Positions 1 to 10,290 of a stretch of 53,361 bases of DNA are shown here, piece after piece; position 1 is the first letter of the stretch; every line of letters begins with the position of its first letter. The notes below the pieces were generated by a model that saw only the letters and a program-made list of their open reading frames with translations, did no database searches and was not told the DNA's origin. This DNA is from Pseudomonadota bacterium (lineage in GTDB: Bacteria > Myxococcota_A > UBA9160 > PR03), in NCBI GenBank assembly GCA_003576805.1, contig QEVM01000007.1, forward strand, positions 1 to 53,361, read 5' to 3'. A program made the translations under genes and the position numbers.

Positions 1-147
1 CCGCCAAGCCTCCGACGCAAACGTCCTCTGATGAGCCACGTCATCCCCCCCGGCTCTCTTCTACCATGCCGGGCGGCTTTTTCAGAGGTTCCCTAGTCGC
101 AGCGCACGCGGGCGGCCCGCGGCCCCGGTCCTTATGCTGGGCCGCGC
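1..147. other. Intergenic edge of the window
   Basis: No convincing gene is visible here. The stretch precedes the first plus-strand gene. A TATGCT hexamer at 133-138 could be a -10 element for it, but no good -35 partner is seen. Confidence 0.4.
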
Positions 148-2025
148 ATGGGGCTCGAAGTCGTGCGGCGCGGCCTCGCGGTCGGCGCCCTGCTCGGCGC
201 CGCGGCGGCCGCCGAGACGATCCGCAGCACGCCGGCGCTGCATGCGGGCCCGCCCGCGTGGCTGCCCGCGTTCGAGCTGGCCTCGCTCTTCGTGTGCGCG
301 TACGGCGCGCTCGGCGTCGCGCTCGGTGCGGTCCTCGCGCCGTTGCCGCGGATCGGCGGTGCGCGCGCGCTCTGGCCGCTCGCGCTGCTGGCCGCGGCGT
401 TCGCGGCGCTGAACGAATCCGCACGTCACGTCGACTGGATCGACGCGCACCGCCACGCCGCGCGCGCCGCGATCGGGATCGCGGCGGTCGCAGCGGTCGC
501 GCACGCCCTGCTCCGCCCCGCGCGAACGCCGCACGCGCTGCGCCGGCTCGAGACGGCGTTCGCAGCGCTCGCGGTCCCGGCCGCGCTCGGCGCCGCGCTC
601 TACGCCGCGCGTCCGTTTCCGGGCGCCGGCGGCGGCTCGGGCAGCGCCGACGTGATCGCGTTCGCGCCGCGCTTCGCGCCGGAGCCGCCCGAAGCGCTCG
701 CCTCTGCACGCGCGCCGGGCCGGCCGCGCGCGCTGCTGATCGGCGTCGACGGCGCGTCGTGGGATCGCATCGAACGCGGCATCGCGGCCGGCCGACTCCC
801 GACCTTCGAGGCGCTGCGCGCGCGCGGCGTCTCCGCGCCGCTCGCGTCCGTCGTGCCGACCTACTCGCCGTCGATCTGGACGTCGGTGGTGACCGGCGTC
901 GCGCCGCAGCGGCACGGCATCGAGGACTTCTACCTGCTCCAGCTCCCGCGCCTCGGCGTCGAGAATCTCCAGCTGCGCCGCAGCTTCGGCGTGATGCGCT
1001 GGCTGCTCGAGCGCAGCGGCGAGCTGGCGCTGACGCCCGTCACGAGCAGCCTGCGGCGCAGCAAGGCGCTCTGGAACCTCGCCGACGAAGCGGAGCTGCG
1101 GAGCGCCGTGGTGGGCCTGTGGGCGACGTGGCCGCCCGAGCCGCTGCGCAGCGGCGTCGTCGTCTCCGACCACGCGAGCGCCGCGCGCCAGCAGGAGTGG
1201 CTCGATCGCGGCAAGGCGAGCGCCGAGAGCGAGGTGACGACGTGGCCCCCGGAGCTGGCGCAGCGCCTCGCGCCGCTCCAGCGCGCGCCGGAGAGCGTGT
1301 CGCGCGACGAGCTCGCGCGCTTCGTGCGCGTGGACGACGCGCTCTGGCGCGAGTTCGAGGCGACGCGCGCGTTCTCGAAGAGCGTACCGATCTCCGCGTT
1401 CCGCTCGAGCCACCTGAACGACGACTTCTACGCGCGCGCCGCGTTCGCGCTCTGGAGCGACGCGAAGCCCGATCTCCTCGTCCTCTACCTGCGCTCCGCG
1501 GACGAGCTGTCGCACTTCTTCTACGAGGCGGGCGTTGCCGAAGCGTCCGCGCTGGGCTGGAGCGCCGACGACGTGCGCCGCTACGGCGACGTCGTCGACA
1601 ACGCCTACGCGTGGATCGACCGCGCCCTCGCGCCGCTGGTCGGCGCGGCGCTCGCGGGCGGCGACACGCTGATCGCGGTCGTGTCGGACCACGGCTGGGA
1701 GCGCGAGGCGTCGGGCCGCTACAACCACAACGACGCGCCGCCCGGGATCCTGATCCTGGCCGGCGCGGGCGTGTGCGGCGGCGACTGCCCGCCGCTGCGC
1801 GCGCCGAGCATCTACGACGTCGCGCCGACGCTGCTGGAGCGACTCGGTCTGCCGCTCTCGGCGGAGCTCGTCGGGCGCCCGCTCCGCGAGGCGTTCACCG
1901 AGCCGCGCGAGTCGCCGCGCGTCGCCGCGTACGGCGCGCCGCTCGGCGCCGCGCGCGCCATGGCTTCCGGGAGCGACGCCGCGACGCGCGAGAAGCTCGA
2001 GGCGCTCGGCTATCTGCGCAAGTAG
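148..2025 (+). CDS. Membrane-anchored alkaline-phosphatase-superfamily phosphodiesterase
   Basis: A 625-residue protein. The first ~165 residues hold four or five hydrophobic segments (about 8-22, 40-62, 73-88, 107-125, 137-152), so the enzyme is membrane-tethered. The remainder matches the type I phosphodiesterase/nucleotide pyrophosphatase family of the alkaline phosphatase superfamily: a metal-binding GVDG motif near residue 195, a PTYSPSIWTS nucleophile region, DELSH near 452, VSDHGW near 513 and a later NHND histidine. These are the usual two-metal ligands. The substrate cannot be told from sequence; phosphodiesters, nucleotides or lipid-linked phosphates are all possible. The ATG at 148 is the first in-frame start before the hydrophobic region. 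It is tail-to-tail with the next gene, with only 7 bases between the stops. Confidence 0.8.
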   Translation: MGLEVVRRGLAVGALLGAAAAAETIRSTPALHAGPPAWLPAFELASLFVCAYGALGVALGAVLAPLPRIGGARALWPLALLAAAFAALNESARHVDWIDAHRHAARAAIGIAAVAAVAHALLRPARTPHALRRLETAFAALAVPAALGAALYAARPFPGAGGGSGSADVIAFAPRFAPEPPEALASARAPGRPRALLIGVDGASWDRIERGIAAGRLPTFEALRARGVSAPLASVVPTYSPSIWTSVVTGVAPQRHGIEDFYLLQLPRLGVENLQLRRSFGVMRWLLERSGELALTPVTSSLRRSKALWNLADEAELRSAVVGLWATWPPEPLRSGVVVSDHASAARQQEWLDRGKASAESEVTTWPPELAQRLAPLQRAPESVSRDELARFVRVDDALWREFEATRAFSKSVPISAFRSSHLNDDFYARAAFALWSDAKPDLLVLYLRSADELSHFFYEAGVAEASALGWSADDVRRYGDVVDNAYAWIDRALAPLVGAALAGGDTLIAVVSDHGWEREASGRYNHNDAPPGILILAGAGVCGGDCPPLRAPSIYDVAPTLLERLGLPLSAELVGRPLREAFTEPRESPRVAAYGAPLGAARAMASGSDAATREKLEALGYLRK

Positions 2026-2032
2026 CGGAGCG

Positions 2033-2566
2033 TCAGCCGGCGGCGCGGACCAGCCGCGGGATGTGCTGCCGGCAGTTGGTGTCCCACGCCTCGATCGTGA
2101 ACACGATCGCGCGCTCGGGCTCCGCGTCGTAGCTCGGGTCGGAGAGGCGCGCGAGCAGGACGGGATCGTCGTCCACCACGCGCGCCCGGCCCCACACCTT
2201 GATGCGTCGGCGCGCCGACCAGTCCATCAGGAACAGGAACGCCTGGTCGTTCTCGGCGAGGTTGCCGGCGCTGATGTACTGCCGGTTGCCGCTGAAGTCG
2301 GCGAACGCGAGCGTGCGCGCGTCGAGCACGCGCAGGAAGCCGGGCGGCCCGCCGCGGTGCTGCACGTACGGCCGGCCCGCAGCGCTCGCGGTCGCGAGGA
2401 AGAAGCTGTCGAGCCCCGCCAGCATCTCGGCGAGCTTCGGCGTGACGCGGTCCTGCCAGCCTCCCGTCGCCTCGAGCCGCGCGTAGGCGTCGCGAGATCC
2501 CGCGCGGGTCTGGAGCGCCTTGACGCTCTTCGTGAAGGCGACGTCCGTGGTGGGTCGGGCGTCCAT
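2033..2566 (-). CDS. Pyridoxamine 5'-phosphate oxidase family (FMN-binding split-barrel) protein
   Basis: A 177-residue protein that begins with an ATG at 2566; the open frame continues upstream only as read-through. It has the split-barrel pattern of PNPOx-like flavin proteins: FFLATASAAGRPYVQHRGG, a GNRQYIS strand and the IKVWGRARVVDD strand. This branch is usually annotated only as pyridoxamine 5'-phosphate oxidase family, and a true PdxH role is not implied. A GAGGA ribosome site lies just upstream. It is divergent from the LysR gene, with a 114-base shared regulatory region, so it may be a target of that regulator. Confidence 0.8.
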   Translation of the reverse strand: MDARPTTDVAFTKSVKALQTRAGSRDAYARLEATGGWQDRVTPKLAEMLAGLDSFFLATASAAGRPYVQHRGGPPGFLRVLDARTLAFADFSGNRQYISAGNLAENDQAFLFLMDWSARRRIKVWGRARVVDDDPVLLARLSDPSYDAEPERAIVFTIEAWDTNCRQHIPRLVRAAG

Positions 2567-2639
2567 GTCGAGTCCTCCTGCGTCGGCACAGGTTTGACGC
2601 AGCGAGCGGGCCGGGGACACTGGGCACGCGCGCGAATCA

Positions 2640-2660
2640 CCTTTGCCGGAACCGCAAAGG
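2640..2660. promoter_or_regulatory. Candidate LysR-type operator (T-N11-A dyad)
   Basis: A perfect inverted repeat, CCTTTGC, then 7 bases, then GCAAAGG, lies between the divergent oxidase and LysR genes. It contains the T-N11-A spacing (T at 2644, A at 2656) known for LysR-family binding sites. It sits 21 bases before the LysR start, as expected for autoregulation. Confidence 0.55.
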
Positions 2661-2680
2661 ACGCGGCGTGCGGGGGCGCG

Positions 2681-3577
2681 TTGGATCAGCTCGAGGCGAT
2701 GCGCGTCTTCGCGGCGGTCGCCGACCGCGGCAGTCTCTCGGCGGCGGCGCGTGCGCTCGGCGTTCCCGTGGCGAGCGTGAGCCGCAAGCTCGCCGCGCTC
2801 GAGGCGCACACGGACGCGCGGCTGCTCGCGCGCACGACGCGCCGCATGGCGCTCACCGAAGCGGGACGCCGCTACCTCGACGCCGTCCGGCGCGTGCTGG
2901 CGGCCGTCGAGGAGGCCGACCGCCGCGTCGCGGCCGACGCGCGCGAGCTGCGCGGTCCGCTCGCGGTGACCGCGCCGCTGGTCTTCGGTCGCCTGCACGT
3001 GCTCCCGATCGTCACCGAGTTCCTGCGCGCGCATCCGCGGGTGGATCTCCAGCTCCTGCTCGCGGATCGCAACGTCGAGATGATCGAGGCGGGCATCGAC
3101 GTCGCGGTCCGCATCGGCGCGCTGCCCGACTCGTCGATCGTCGCGCAGCGCGTCGGCAGCGTGCGGCGCATCACCTGCGCGAGCCCCGCGTATCTGCGCG
3201 AGCGCGGCACGCCGGCGGCGCCCGAGGATCTCGCCGCGCACGACGGCATCGCGTTCGCGATGCTCACGTCCGGCGACGGCTGGCCGTATCCCGCGCGGCG
3301 CGGAACGCGCACGGTCGCCGTGCGCGCGCGGCTCACCGTCACGACCGCCGAAGCGGCGATCGACGCGGCCGTCGCGGGGCTCGGCGTGACGCGCGTGCTC
3401 TCGTACCAGGCCGCCGCGGAGCTCGCGGCCGGCCGTCTCGTCGCGATCCTCGAACGCTTCGAGCCGCCCGCCCTACCGGTCCACGTGCTCCACGCCGAAG
3501 GCGGCGCACCGCGTCCGAAGCTGCGCGCCTTCACGACGCTGGCCGCCGCGCGGCTGCGCGCGGCGCTGCGGGCATGA
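2681..3577 (+). CDS. LysR-family transcriptional regulator
   Basis: A 298-residue regulator, the family's normal length, when started at the TTG at 2681 (reading LDQLEAMRVFAAVADRGS). An ATG at 2699 would cut into the winged helix-turn-helix, so TTG is preferred. The N-terminal ~60 residues hold the helix-turn-helix (SAAARALGVPVASVSRKLAALE); the rest is the periplasmic-binding-like effector domain. Its stop overlaps the start of the TRAP binding-protein gene (ATGA), so regulator and transporter are probably one transcript. The effector is unknown. The divergent oxidase and the downstream transporter are the natural candidate targets. Confidence 0.88.
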   Translation: MDQLEAMRVFAAVADRGSLSAAARALGVPVASVSRKLAALEAHTDARLLARTTRRMALTEAGRRYLDAVRRVLAAVEEADRRVAADARELRGPLAVTAPLVFGRLHVLPIVTEFLRAHPRVDLQLLLADRNVEMIEAGIDVAVRIGALPDSSIVAQRVGSVRRITCASPAYLRERGTPAAPEDLAAHDGIAFAMLTSGDGWPYPARRGTRTVAVRARLTVTTAEAAIDAAVAGLGVTRVLSYQAAAELAAGRLVAILERFEPPALPVHVLHAEGGAPRPKLRAFTTLAAARLRAALRA

Positions 3578-4620
3578 GCTCGCGCGGCGCGATCACGCTG
3601 GCGCTCGCCGCCGCGGCGCTCGCGCTCGCGGCGTGCGGCCCCGACGCGGCGTCGCGCGCCGCGGGCGACCCGCTCGAGCTGCGGCTCGTCAGCCAGTTCC
3701 CGCGCCAGTCGATCCTGGCCGCGCCGACGCGCTTCGTCGAGGAGGAGCTCGCGCGGCGCTTCGGCGAGCGGCTGCGCATCCGCGCGTTCTACGGCGGCGC
3801 GCTGGTGACGCCCGAAGAGCAGCTCGCGGCGATCGGGCGCGGCGTCGCCGACGCGGGCACGGGGTTCTGGATCTACGCGCCGGGACGCCTGCCGCTCGGC
3901 GGCTTCGAGTACCGCTTCGTGCTGAACGATCCCGACGTGCGCGCGCAGGCGGCGGTGAAGCGGCGGATGTTCGAGACGATCCCGGCGCTCGGCGCAGAGC
4001 TCGCCGCGGCGAACGTCGCGCCGCCGCTCGTGTTCGCGCCGCTCTCGCCGTACCTGCTGCTCTCGCGCGAGCCGATCCGCAGCCTCGACGAGGTGCGCGG
4101 CAAGCGCGTCGGCTTCACGCCCGTCGAGTACGTGCCGCTGTTCCGCTCGCTGGGCGCCGTGCCGGTGCTCTCGCCGGCGTCGGAGTTCTACGAGCGGCTC
4201 GGCCTCGGCGTCGTGGACGCCGTGCTCGTCTCCGTCGAGATCTTGTACCTGTTCCGGCTGCACGAGCTGGCGCCGCACCTGCTCGACCTGGCGCTCAACA
4301 CGCCGACACCGGGAAGCGTCTGGGTGAACCTCGACTACTGGAACGCGCTCGCGCCGGACGAGCGCGCGCGCTTCGCGGACGCGGGCCGCGCCGCCGAGGC
4401 GCGCTACCTCGACCTGCTCGAGCAGGAGGTGCGGCGCGCGCGCGCGGCGCTCCTCGCGGCCGGCGTGTCGGTGAGCCGGCCGAGCGACGCCTCGATCCGC
4501 GCGTGGGCGAGCCGGCTGCCTCCCTTCGCGCGCGAGTGGGCGGCCGCGATGGACGCGCGCGGCCTGCCGGGCAGCGCGGTCGTGGACGCCTACGTCGCGC
4601 TCTCGGGAGCGACGCCGTGA
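3574..4620 (+). CDS. TRAP transporter substrate-binding lipoprotein (DctP family)
   Basis: A 348-residue protein. Residues 1-20 are a signal peptide ending in a lipobox (LALAAC, Cys21), so it is a lipid-anchored binding protein. The body is of DctP type: an LRIRAFYGGALVTPEEQL segment, a conserved IRSLDEVRGKRVG stretch, and a long C-terminal helix rich in Glu and Arg. Solute-binding TRAP proteins usually bind organic acids through a conserved Arg; the substrate here is unknown. It overlaps the LysR stop by four bases and its own stop overlaps the start of the small membrane subunit, which gives a regulator-P-Q-M operon. Confidence 0.85.
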   Translation: MSSRGAITLALAAAALALAACGPDAASRAAGDPLELRLVSQFPRQSILAAPTRFVEEELARRFGERLRIRAFYGGALVTPEEQLAAIGRGVADAGTGFWIYAPGRLPLGGFEYRFVLNDPDVRAQAAVKRRMFETIPALGAELAAANVAPPLVFAPLSPYLLLSREPIRSLDEVRGKRVGFTPVEYVPLFRSLGAVPVLSPASEFYERLGLGVVDAVLVSVEILYLFRLHELAPHLLDLALNTPTPGSVWVNLDYWNALAPDERARFADAGRAAEARYLDLLEQEVRRARAALLAAGVSVSRPSDASIRAWASRLPPFAREWAAAMDARGLPGSAVVDAYVALSGATP

Positions 4621-5078
4621 GGCGCGCCGCCGCCGCGCTCGCCGGCCTCGGCGTCGTCGCGATGACGCTGCTCGGCACCGCCGACGTGGTGGGCCGCTTC
4701 GCGCTGGGCCGCCCGCTGCTCGGCCAGGTCGAGGTGACGCGCATCCTGCTCGTGTGGGTCGCGTTCCTCGGGCTCGCGGAGGCGGAGCGCGCGGGCGGAC
4801 ACGTGCGGCTCGCGGTGCTCGACCCGTGGCTCGGCGCGCGCGGTCGCGCGCGGCGCGACTGCGCGGTCGCGGTGCTGGCCGCCTGCGTCGCGGGGGGCGT
4901 CGCGGTCGCAGCGGCGCTCCACACGCTCGACGCCTGGCGCGGCGGCGACACGCTGATCGCGCCGATCGCGCTGCCCGCGTGGATCGCGCGGCTCGGCGTC
5001 GCGGTCGGCTTCGCGGGCCTCGCGGTCGAGCTCGCGGCGCGGCCGCTGCGCCGGACGGTGGCATGGATCCGGCGCTGA
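4617..5078 (+). CDS. TRAP transporter small membrane subunit (DctQ family)
   Basis: A 153-residue, four-helix membrane protein starting with a GTG that overlaps the preceding stop (GTGA). Hydrophobic segments lie at about 3-22, 40-58, 80-100 and 118-140. The segment TADVVGRFALGRPLLGQVEVT is the characteristic N-terminal signature of DctQ proteins. In TRAP systems this subunit pairs with the large M subunit in the inner membrane. Its end overlaps the start of the M gene by 16 bases. Confidence 0.85.
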   Translation: MRRAAAALAGLGVVAMTLLGTADVVGRFALGRPLLGQVEVTRILLVWVAFLGLAEAERAGGHVRLAVLDPWLGARGRARRDCAVAVLAACVAGGVAVAAALHTLDAWRGGDTLIAPIALPAWIARLGVAVGFAGLAVELAARPLRRTVAWIRR

Positions 5079-6385
5079 TCGGGGCCGCGAGCATCGTGCT
5101 GCTGCTCGTCCTTCTGGCGGGCGGGCTCCACGTCGCGCTCGCGCTGGTCCTCGCCTCGGCGTGCGGGCTGGCCGCGATCGTCGGCGTCGAGCCGGCGCTG
5201 CACCTGGTCGGGTCGACCTTCGCCGCCTACGGCTCCGGCTACACGCTCTCGGTGGTGCCGCTCTTCATCTCGATGGGACTGCTGGCGAGCGACATCGACG
5301 CCGGCTCGCGCGTCTACGACGCGCTGGTCGCGTGGATCGGGCGCATTCCCGGCGCGCTCGGGCTCGCGACGATCGGCGGCTGCACGCTGTTCGGCGCGGT
5401 GACGGGCTCGTCGATCGCCACCGCCGCGGTGTTCGCGCGCATCAGCGCGCCCGAGATGATCCGCCACGGCTACGACCGGCGCACCGCGTACGGCCTCGTC
5501 GCGTCGTCGGGCGCGATCGGCATGATGATCCCGCCGAGCATCCTCGCGATCGTGTACGCCGCACTGGCCGAGGTGCCCGTCGGCGCGGTGCTGCTCGCCG
5601 GCCTCGGTCCCGGCTTGATCCTCGCCGCCTGCCTCGGCGCGACGGTGGTCGGACTCGCGCTGCTGCGCCCGTCGCTCGTGCCCGCGCACGCCGCGCGCGC
5701 GACGTGGCGCGAGAAGCTCTCCTCGCTCCGCTACCTCGGGTCGCCCGCGCTCGTCGCGGGCATCGTGATCGGCGGCATCTACAGCGGCGTCTTCACCGCG
5801 ACCGAGGCCGCGGCGGTCGGCAACTTCGTGTTCCTCGCGCTGTTCGCGCTGCGCGCGGGGCTCGGCCGCCGCGGCCGCGCGCGGCTCGTCGCGATCGGCA
5901 TGGAGACCGCGAAGCTCAGCGCCGTGATCTTCGCGATCTTCGGCGCGGCGCAGCTCTTCGCACGGCTGATGGTGCTCTCGGGCATCTCCGAGGGGATGAT
6001 CGACGCCGCGATCGGCGCCGCGCCCTCGGCGCTCGCGCTCGCGATCGGCGCCGCCGCGCTCTACGTCGTGCTCGGCTGCTTCATCGACTCGCTGGCGATG
6101 CTGGTCGTCACGGTGCCGCTGCTGCTGCCGGTGTCGCGCGCGATCGGCGTCGATCTCGTGTGGCTCGGCGTGGTGCTGATCCTCGCCAGCCAGGTCGGCC
6201 TGGTGACGCCGCCGATGGGCATGAACCTCTACGTCGTGAAGGGCATCGCCGGGCCGGACGTCGGCATCGGCGACGTCGTGCGCGGCGCGCTGCCGTTCTT
6301 CGTGGCGACGCTGGTCGCGCTCGCGATCGTGATCGCGTGGCCCGACGCGTCGCTCTGGATCCCGCGCGCGCGGCTCGCGAACTAG
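5063..6385 (+). CDS. TRAP transporter large permease (DctM family)
   Basis: A 440-residue protein with a dozen or so hydrophobic helices, the normal size for the sodium-coupled permease of TRAP transporters. Recognisable DctM motifs include FGAVTGSSIATAAVF, GMMIPPSI, FTATEAAAVG, and VGLVTPPMGMNLYVVKG near the C-terminus. The ATG at 5063 follows from family length. It is the last gene of the operon and meets the minus-strand SDR stop directly, with no gap and no visible terminator hairpin. Confidence 0.92.
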   Translation: MDPALIGAASIVLLLVLLAGGLHVALALVLASACGLAAIVGVEPALHLVGSTFAAYGSGYTLSVVPLFISMGLLASDIDAGSRVYDALVAWIGRIPGALGLATIGGCTLFGAVTGSSIATAAVFARISAPEMIRHGYDRRTAYGLVASSGAIGMMIPPSILAIVYAALAEVPVGAVLLAGLGPGLILAACLGATVVGLALLRPSLVPAHAARATWREKLSSLRYLGSPALVAGIVIGGIYSGVFTATEAAAVGNFVFLALFALRAGLGRRGRARLVAIGMETAKLSAVIFAIFGAAQLFARLMVLSGISEGMIDAAIGAAPSALALAIGAAALYVVLGCFIDSLAMLVVTVPLLLPVSRAIGVDLVWLGVVLILASQVGLVTPPMGMNLYVVKGIAGPDVGIGDVVRGALPFFVATLVALAIVIAWPDASLWIPRARLAN

Positions 6386-7144
6386 TCAGGCCGCCGGCGC
6401 CTGCAGCCCCGCGACCATGCCGCCGTCCACCGCGATCGCCTGGCCGGTGACGAAGCTCGCGTCGTCGCTCGCGAGGAAGCAGACGAGCTTGGCGACCTCG
6501 ATCGGCTCGCCGATGCGCCGCAGCGCGTGCTGCTTCGCGATCGCGTCGAGCAGGTTCGCCATCTCGGCGAAGCCGCCCACCATCGGCGTGCGGATCACGC
6601 CGGGGCAGACCGCGTTCACGCGGATGCCGAAAGGACCCATCTCGAGCGCGGCGGTGCGCGTCATGCCGACCACGGCGTGCTTGGTCGCCGCGTACGAGCC
6701 GAGGCCCGGCGTTCCGACGAGCCCCGCGACGCTGGCGGTGTTGACGATGCTGCCGCGCACCGGCCCGGGATTGCGCGCCATCGCCTGCAGCCCCCACTTG
6801 AGCCCGTAGAAGACGCCGTTCAGGTTCACGTCGACGACGCTGCGGTGCGCCGCGTCGTCCATGCCGGCGAGCGGCGCGTGCGACTCGACGCCGGCGTTGT
6901 TGAAGAGGACGTCGAGGCGCCCGAACTCCGACACCGCGAAGTCCACGAGCGCGTGGACCGCTTCGGAGTCGCGCACGTCGGTGTGCCGGAAGAGCGCGCC
7001 GGTTTCCTTCGCGACGCGCGCGCCGTCCTGCACGTCGCCGATCACGATCTTCGCGCCCGCTTCGGCGAACACGCGCGCAGTTGCTTCTCCGATTCCCGAC
7101 GCGCCGCCGGTGATGATCGCGACCTTGCCAGCGAGATCGTTCAC
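6386..7144 (-). CDS. Short-chain dehydrogenase/reductase
   Basis: A 252-residue classical SDR. It shows the NAD(P) glycine motif TGGASGIG (about 12-19), NNAG (about 87-90), the catalytic Ser in NTASVAG and the YAATK active site, and ends with the usual [11 protein letters not shown]. An Asp after the second strand (IGDV) suggests preference for NAD(H). The start is a GTG at 7144 with a strong GGGGAG ribosome site; no ATG fits. The substrate is unknown. It stands alone, separated from recA by the recA terminator hairpin. Confidence 0.88.
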   Translation of the reverse strand: MNDLAGKVAIITGGASGIGEATARVFAEAGAKIVIGDVQDGARVAKETGALFRHTDVRDSEAVHALVDFAVSEFGRLDVLFNNAGVESHAPLAGMDDAAHRSVVDVNLNGVFYGLKWGLQAMARNPGPVRGSIVNTASVAGLVGTPGLGSYAATKHAVVGMTRTAALEMGPFGIRVNAVCPGVIRTPMVGGFAEMANLLDAIAKQHALRRIGEPIEVAKLVCFLASDDASFVTGQAIAVDGGMVAGLQAPAA

Positions 7145-7232
7145 GCTCTCCCCTCCCCCTCGAAAGTCGGCTCGGCTCGAGCCGGCCCGGTAGTAGCATG
7201 GTCGGCGGATCGGGGAGAGCAGGACGCTGCTG

Positions 7233-7269
7233 GCCGGCGGGCTGGCGCTGCTCGCGCGAGCCCGCCGGC
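7233..7269 (-). terminator. Stem-loop after recA
   Basis: A perfect 11-bp inverted repeat (GCCGGCGGGCT / AGCCCGCCGGC) with a 15-base loop begins 10 bases past the recA stop. There is no T-run, so it is a terminator-like or mRNA-stabilising hairpin rather than a textbook intrinsic terminator. Confidence 0.6.
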
Positions 7270-7278
7270 GCCGAGCGA

Positions 7279-8382
<1,104 letters not shown>

Positions 8383-8407
8383 GCTGCTCTCCTCGATGCG
8401 GGGTGAA

Positions 8408-8989
8408 TCAGGAATCGGCGCCGCCCAGCGGAATTCGCTGGAGCGGCGTGTAACGCGAGCCGGCGGGCGCCAGCTCGCTCCGAAAGAAGACGACCTGCTC
8501 GACGCGGAACGGCGCGGGATCCGCCGGCCCGAGCGTCGCGTGGAGCCGCGGGGCGCGGCGCGCGCGCTCCTTGACACGTCCGAGCGTCACGTGCGGATGG
8601 AACCCGCGCGCCTCGGGCGCGAAGCCGGCCTCGACGACGGCGCTCTCGACGCGCGCCGCCACTGCGACGATCGCGTCCGGCGGCTCGAGATCGAGCACGA
8701 CGACGCGCGGGCGGCGCGGCGTCGGGAAGCCGTGCAGCGCGCCGAGCCGGAGCGAGAACGGCGCGACGTCGCGCACGGCGGCGCGCACCGCGGCCGCCAC
8801 GTCGGCGACGCGCGCGTGCGGGGTCGCGCCGAGGAAGCGCAGCGTCACGTGATACGCCTCCGGCCGCGACCAGCGCACCGCGTCGCCGCCCGGCTCCGCG
8901 GCGAGCCGCTCCGCGACCGCGCGCGCCTCGCGGCGCGCGGCGTCGCCGATCTCGACCGCGAAGAACGTGCGCAGGACGTCGCTTCCCAC
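8408..8989 (-). CDS. thpR: RNA 2',3'-cyclic phosphodiesterase (2H family)
   Basis: A 193-residue 2H phosphoesterase. The two family-defining histidine motifs are visible: HVTLRF near residue 48 and HVTLGRV near 128. LRTFFAVEI at the N-terminus is the usual ThpR opening. Such enzymes hydrolyse 2',3'-cyclic phosphate ends and were first called 2'-5' RNA ligases. The GTG at 8989 lies one base past the cinA stop, so translation is probably coupled. Its position between cinA and recA is common among deltaproteobacteria-like genomes, as far as I recall. Confidence 0.9.
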   Translation of the reverse strand: MGSDVLRTFFAVEIGDAARREARAVAERLAAEPGGDAVRWSRPEAYHVTLRFLGATPHARVADVAAAVRAAVRDVAPFSLRLGALHGFPTPRRPRVVVLDLEPPDAIVAVAARVESAVVEAGFAPEARGFHPHVTLGRVKERARRAPRLHATLGPADPAPFRVEQVVFFRSELAPAGSRYTPLQRIPLGGADS

Positions 8990-8990
8990 G

Positions 8991-10283
8991 TCATCGCTTC
9001 TCCACTTTGCCGAGGCGGGGCAGGTCGAGCGGCGCGCCGAGCAGGTGGCGGCGCAGCCAGTCGATCGCGATCTGCGCGGTGAGGCGGCGGTTGCGCTCGC
9101 GGTCGAAGGCGAGCCGCAGCTCGCGCACCTGCGAGCCCTGCGCGGTGGCGAGCGCGACGTAGACCAGGCCGACCGGCTTGTCGGCGCTGCCGCCGGTCGG
9201 GCCCGCGATGCCGGTCGTCGCAATGCCGAGGTCGGTGGCGAAGCGCGCGCGCACGCCTTCGGCCATCGCGCGCACGGTCGGCTCCGACACCGCGCCGTGC
9301 TCGGCGAGCACCGCTTCGGGCACGCCGAGGAGCTGCGCCTTGGCGTCGTTCCAGTACGCGACGACGCCTCCCTTGAAGTACGCCGACGAGCCGGGCACGG
9401 CCGTCAGCAGCTCGCCGATCATGCCGCCGGTGCACGACTCCGCGACGGCGACCGTCGCGCCGCGCGCGGCGAGCAGCCGGCCCGTCACCGTCTCGAGCGT
9501 GTCCTCGCCCTCGCCGTAGACCAGCGCGCCGAGTCGCTCGCGCAGCGCGCGCAGGGCGGTCTCGAGATTGGCCTGCGCCTCGGCCTCGCTGCGCGCGCGC
9601 GCGACGGGCCGCACGTGGTTGTCGGGGAACTGGGTGCGAAAGCCGAGCTCGACGCCGGGCGGCAGGGCGACGTCGCGCAGCATCTCGTCGAGGTTGGACT
9701 CGCCGATGCCGAACGTGCGCAGCAGCGCCGCGCGCTGCCAGGTCTCGACGCGGCAGCGCGCCGCGATCCGCGGCAGCACTTGCTCGTCCATCATCTGGTA
9801 CAGCTCGCGCGGCACGCCGGGCATGCAGAAGAAGAGCACCGTGCCGCCGCTCTCCTTCTGCACTTCGAGCATCGCGCCGGGCGCGGTGCCGACCGGGTTC
9901 ACGAGCACGTCGGCGCCTTCCGGAAACCACGCCTGCTTCTCGTTGATCGCGGCCATCTCGCGGCCGAAACGCGCGAAGAAGGCGCGCAGCGTCTCGAGCG
10001 ACGGCTCGTGCAGCACCAGCTTGCGGCCGAAGGTGGCGGCGAGCACCTCCATCGTGAGGTCGTCGCGCGTCGGGCCGAGCCCGCCCGAGACCAGCACGAC
10101 GTCGCTGCGCGCGGCGGCGCGCCGGAAGCTCTCCGCCATGTCGCCGCGGTCGTCGGCGCAGGTGACGTGCCAGCGCGTCTCGATGTCGAGCGTGAGCAGC
10201 CGCTGCGAGAGGAACGAACTGTTCGAGTCGATGATCTCGCCGCGCAGCAGCTCGTCGCCGATCGTGAGGATCTCCGCCTTCAA
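8991..10283 (-). CDS. cinA: CinA: ADP-ribose pyrophosphatase/nicotinamide-nucleotide amidase
   Basis: A 430-residue two-domain protein. The N-terminal MoeA/MogA-like domain (ILTIGDELLRGEIIDSNS, SGGLGPTRDDLT, FFCMPGVPREL) is the COG1058 pyrophosphatase. The C-terminal domain (VAVAESCTGGMIGELLT, TTGIAGPTGG) is the PncC-type amidase that deamidates nicotinamide mononucleotide in NAD recycling. The start is a TTG at 10283 preceded by AGGAG. It lies 7 bases after the pgpA stop, and co-transcription with recA follows the classical cinA-recA arrangement. Confidence 0.95.
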   Translation of the reverse strand: MKAEILTIGDELLRGEIIDSNSSFLSQRLLTLDIETRWHVTCADDRGDMAESFRRAAARSDVVLVSGGLGPTRDDLTMEVLAATFGRKLVLHEPSLETLRAFFARFGREMAAINEKQAWFPEGADVLVNPVGTAPGAMLEVQKESGGTVLFFCMPGVPRELYQMMDEQVLPRIAARCRVETWQRAALLRTFGIGESNLDEMLRDVALPPGVELGFRTQFPDNHVRPVARARSEAEAQANLETALRALRERLGALVYGEGEDTLETVTGRLLAARGATVAVAESCTGGMIGELLTAVPGSSAYFKGGVVAYWNDAKAQLLGVPEAVLAEHGAVSEPTVRAMAEGVRARFATDLGIATTGIAGPTGGSADKPVGLVYVALATAQGSQVRELRLAFDRERNRRLTAQIAIDWLRRHLLGAPLDLPRLGKVEKR

Positions 10284-10290
10284 ACTTCTC

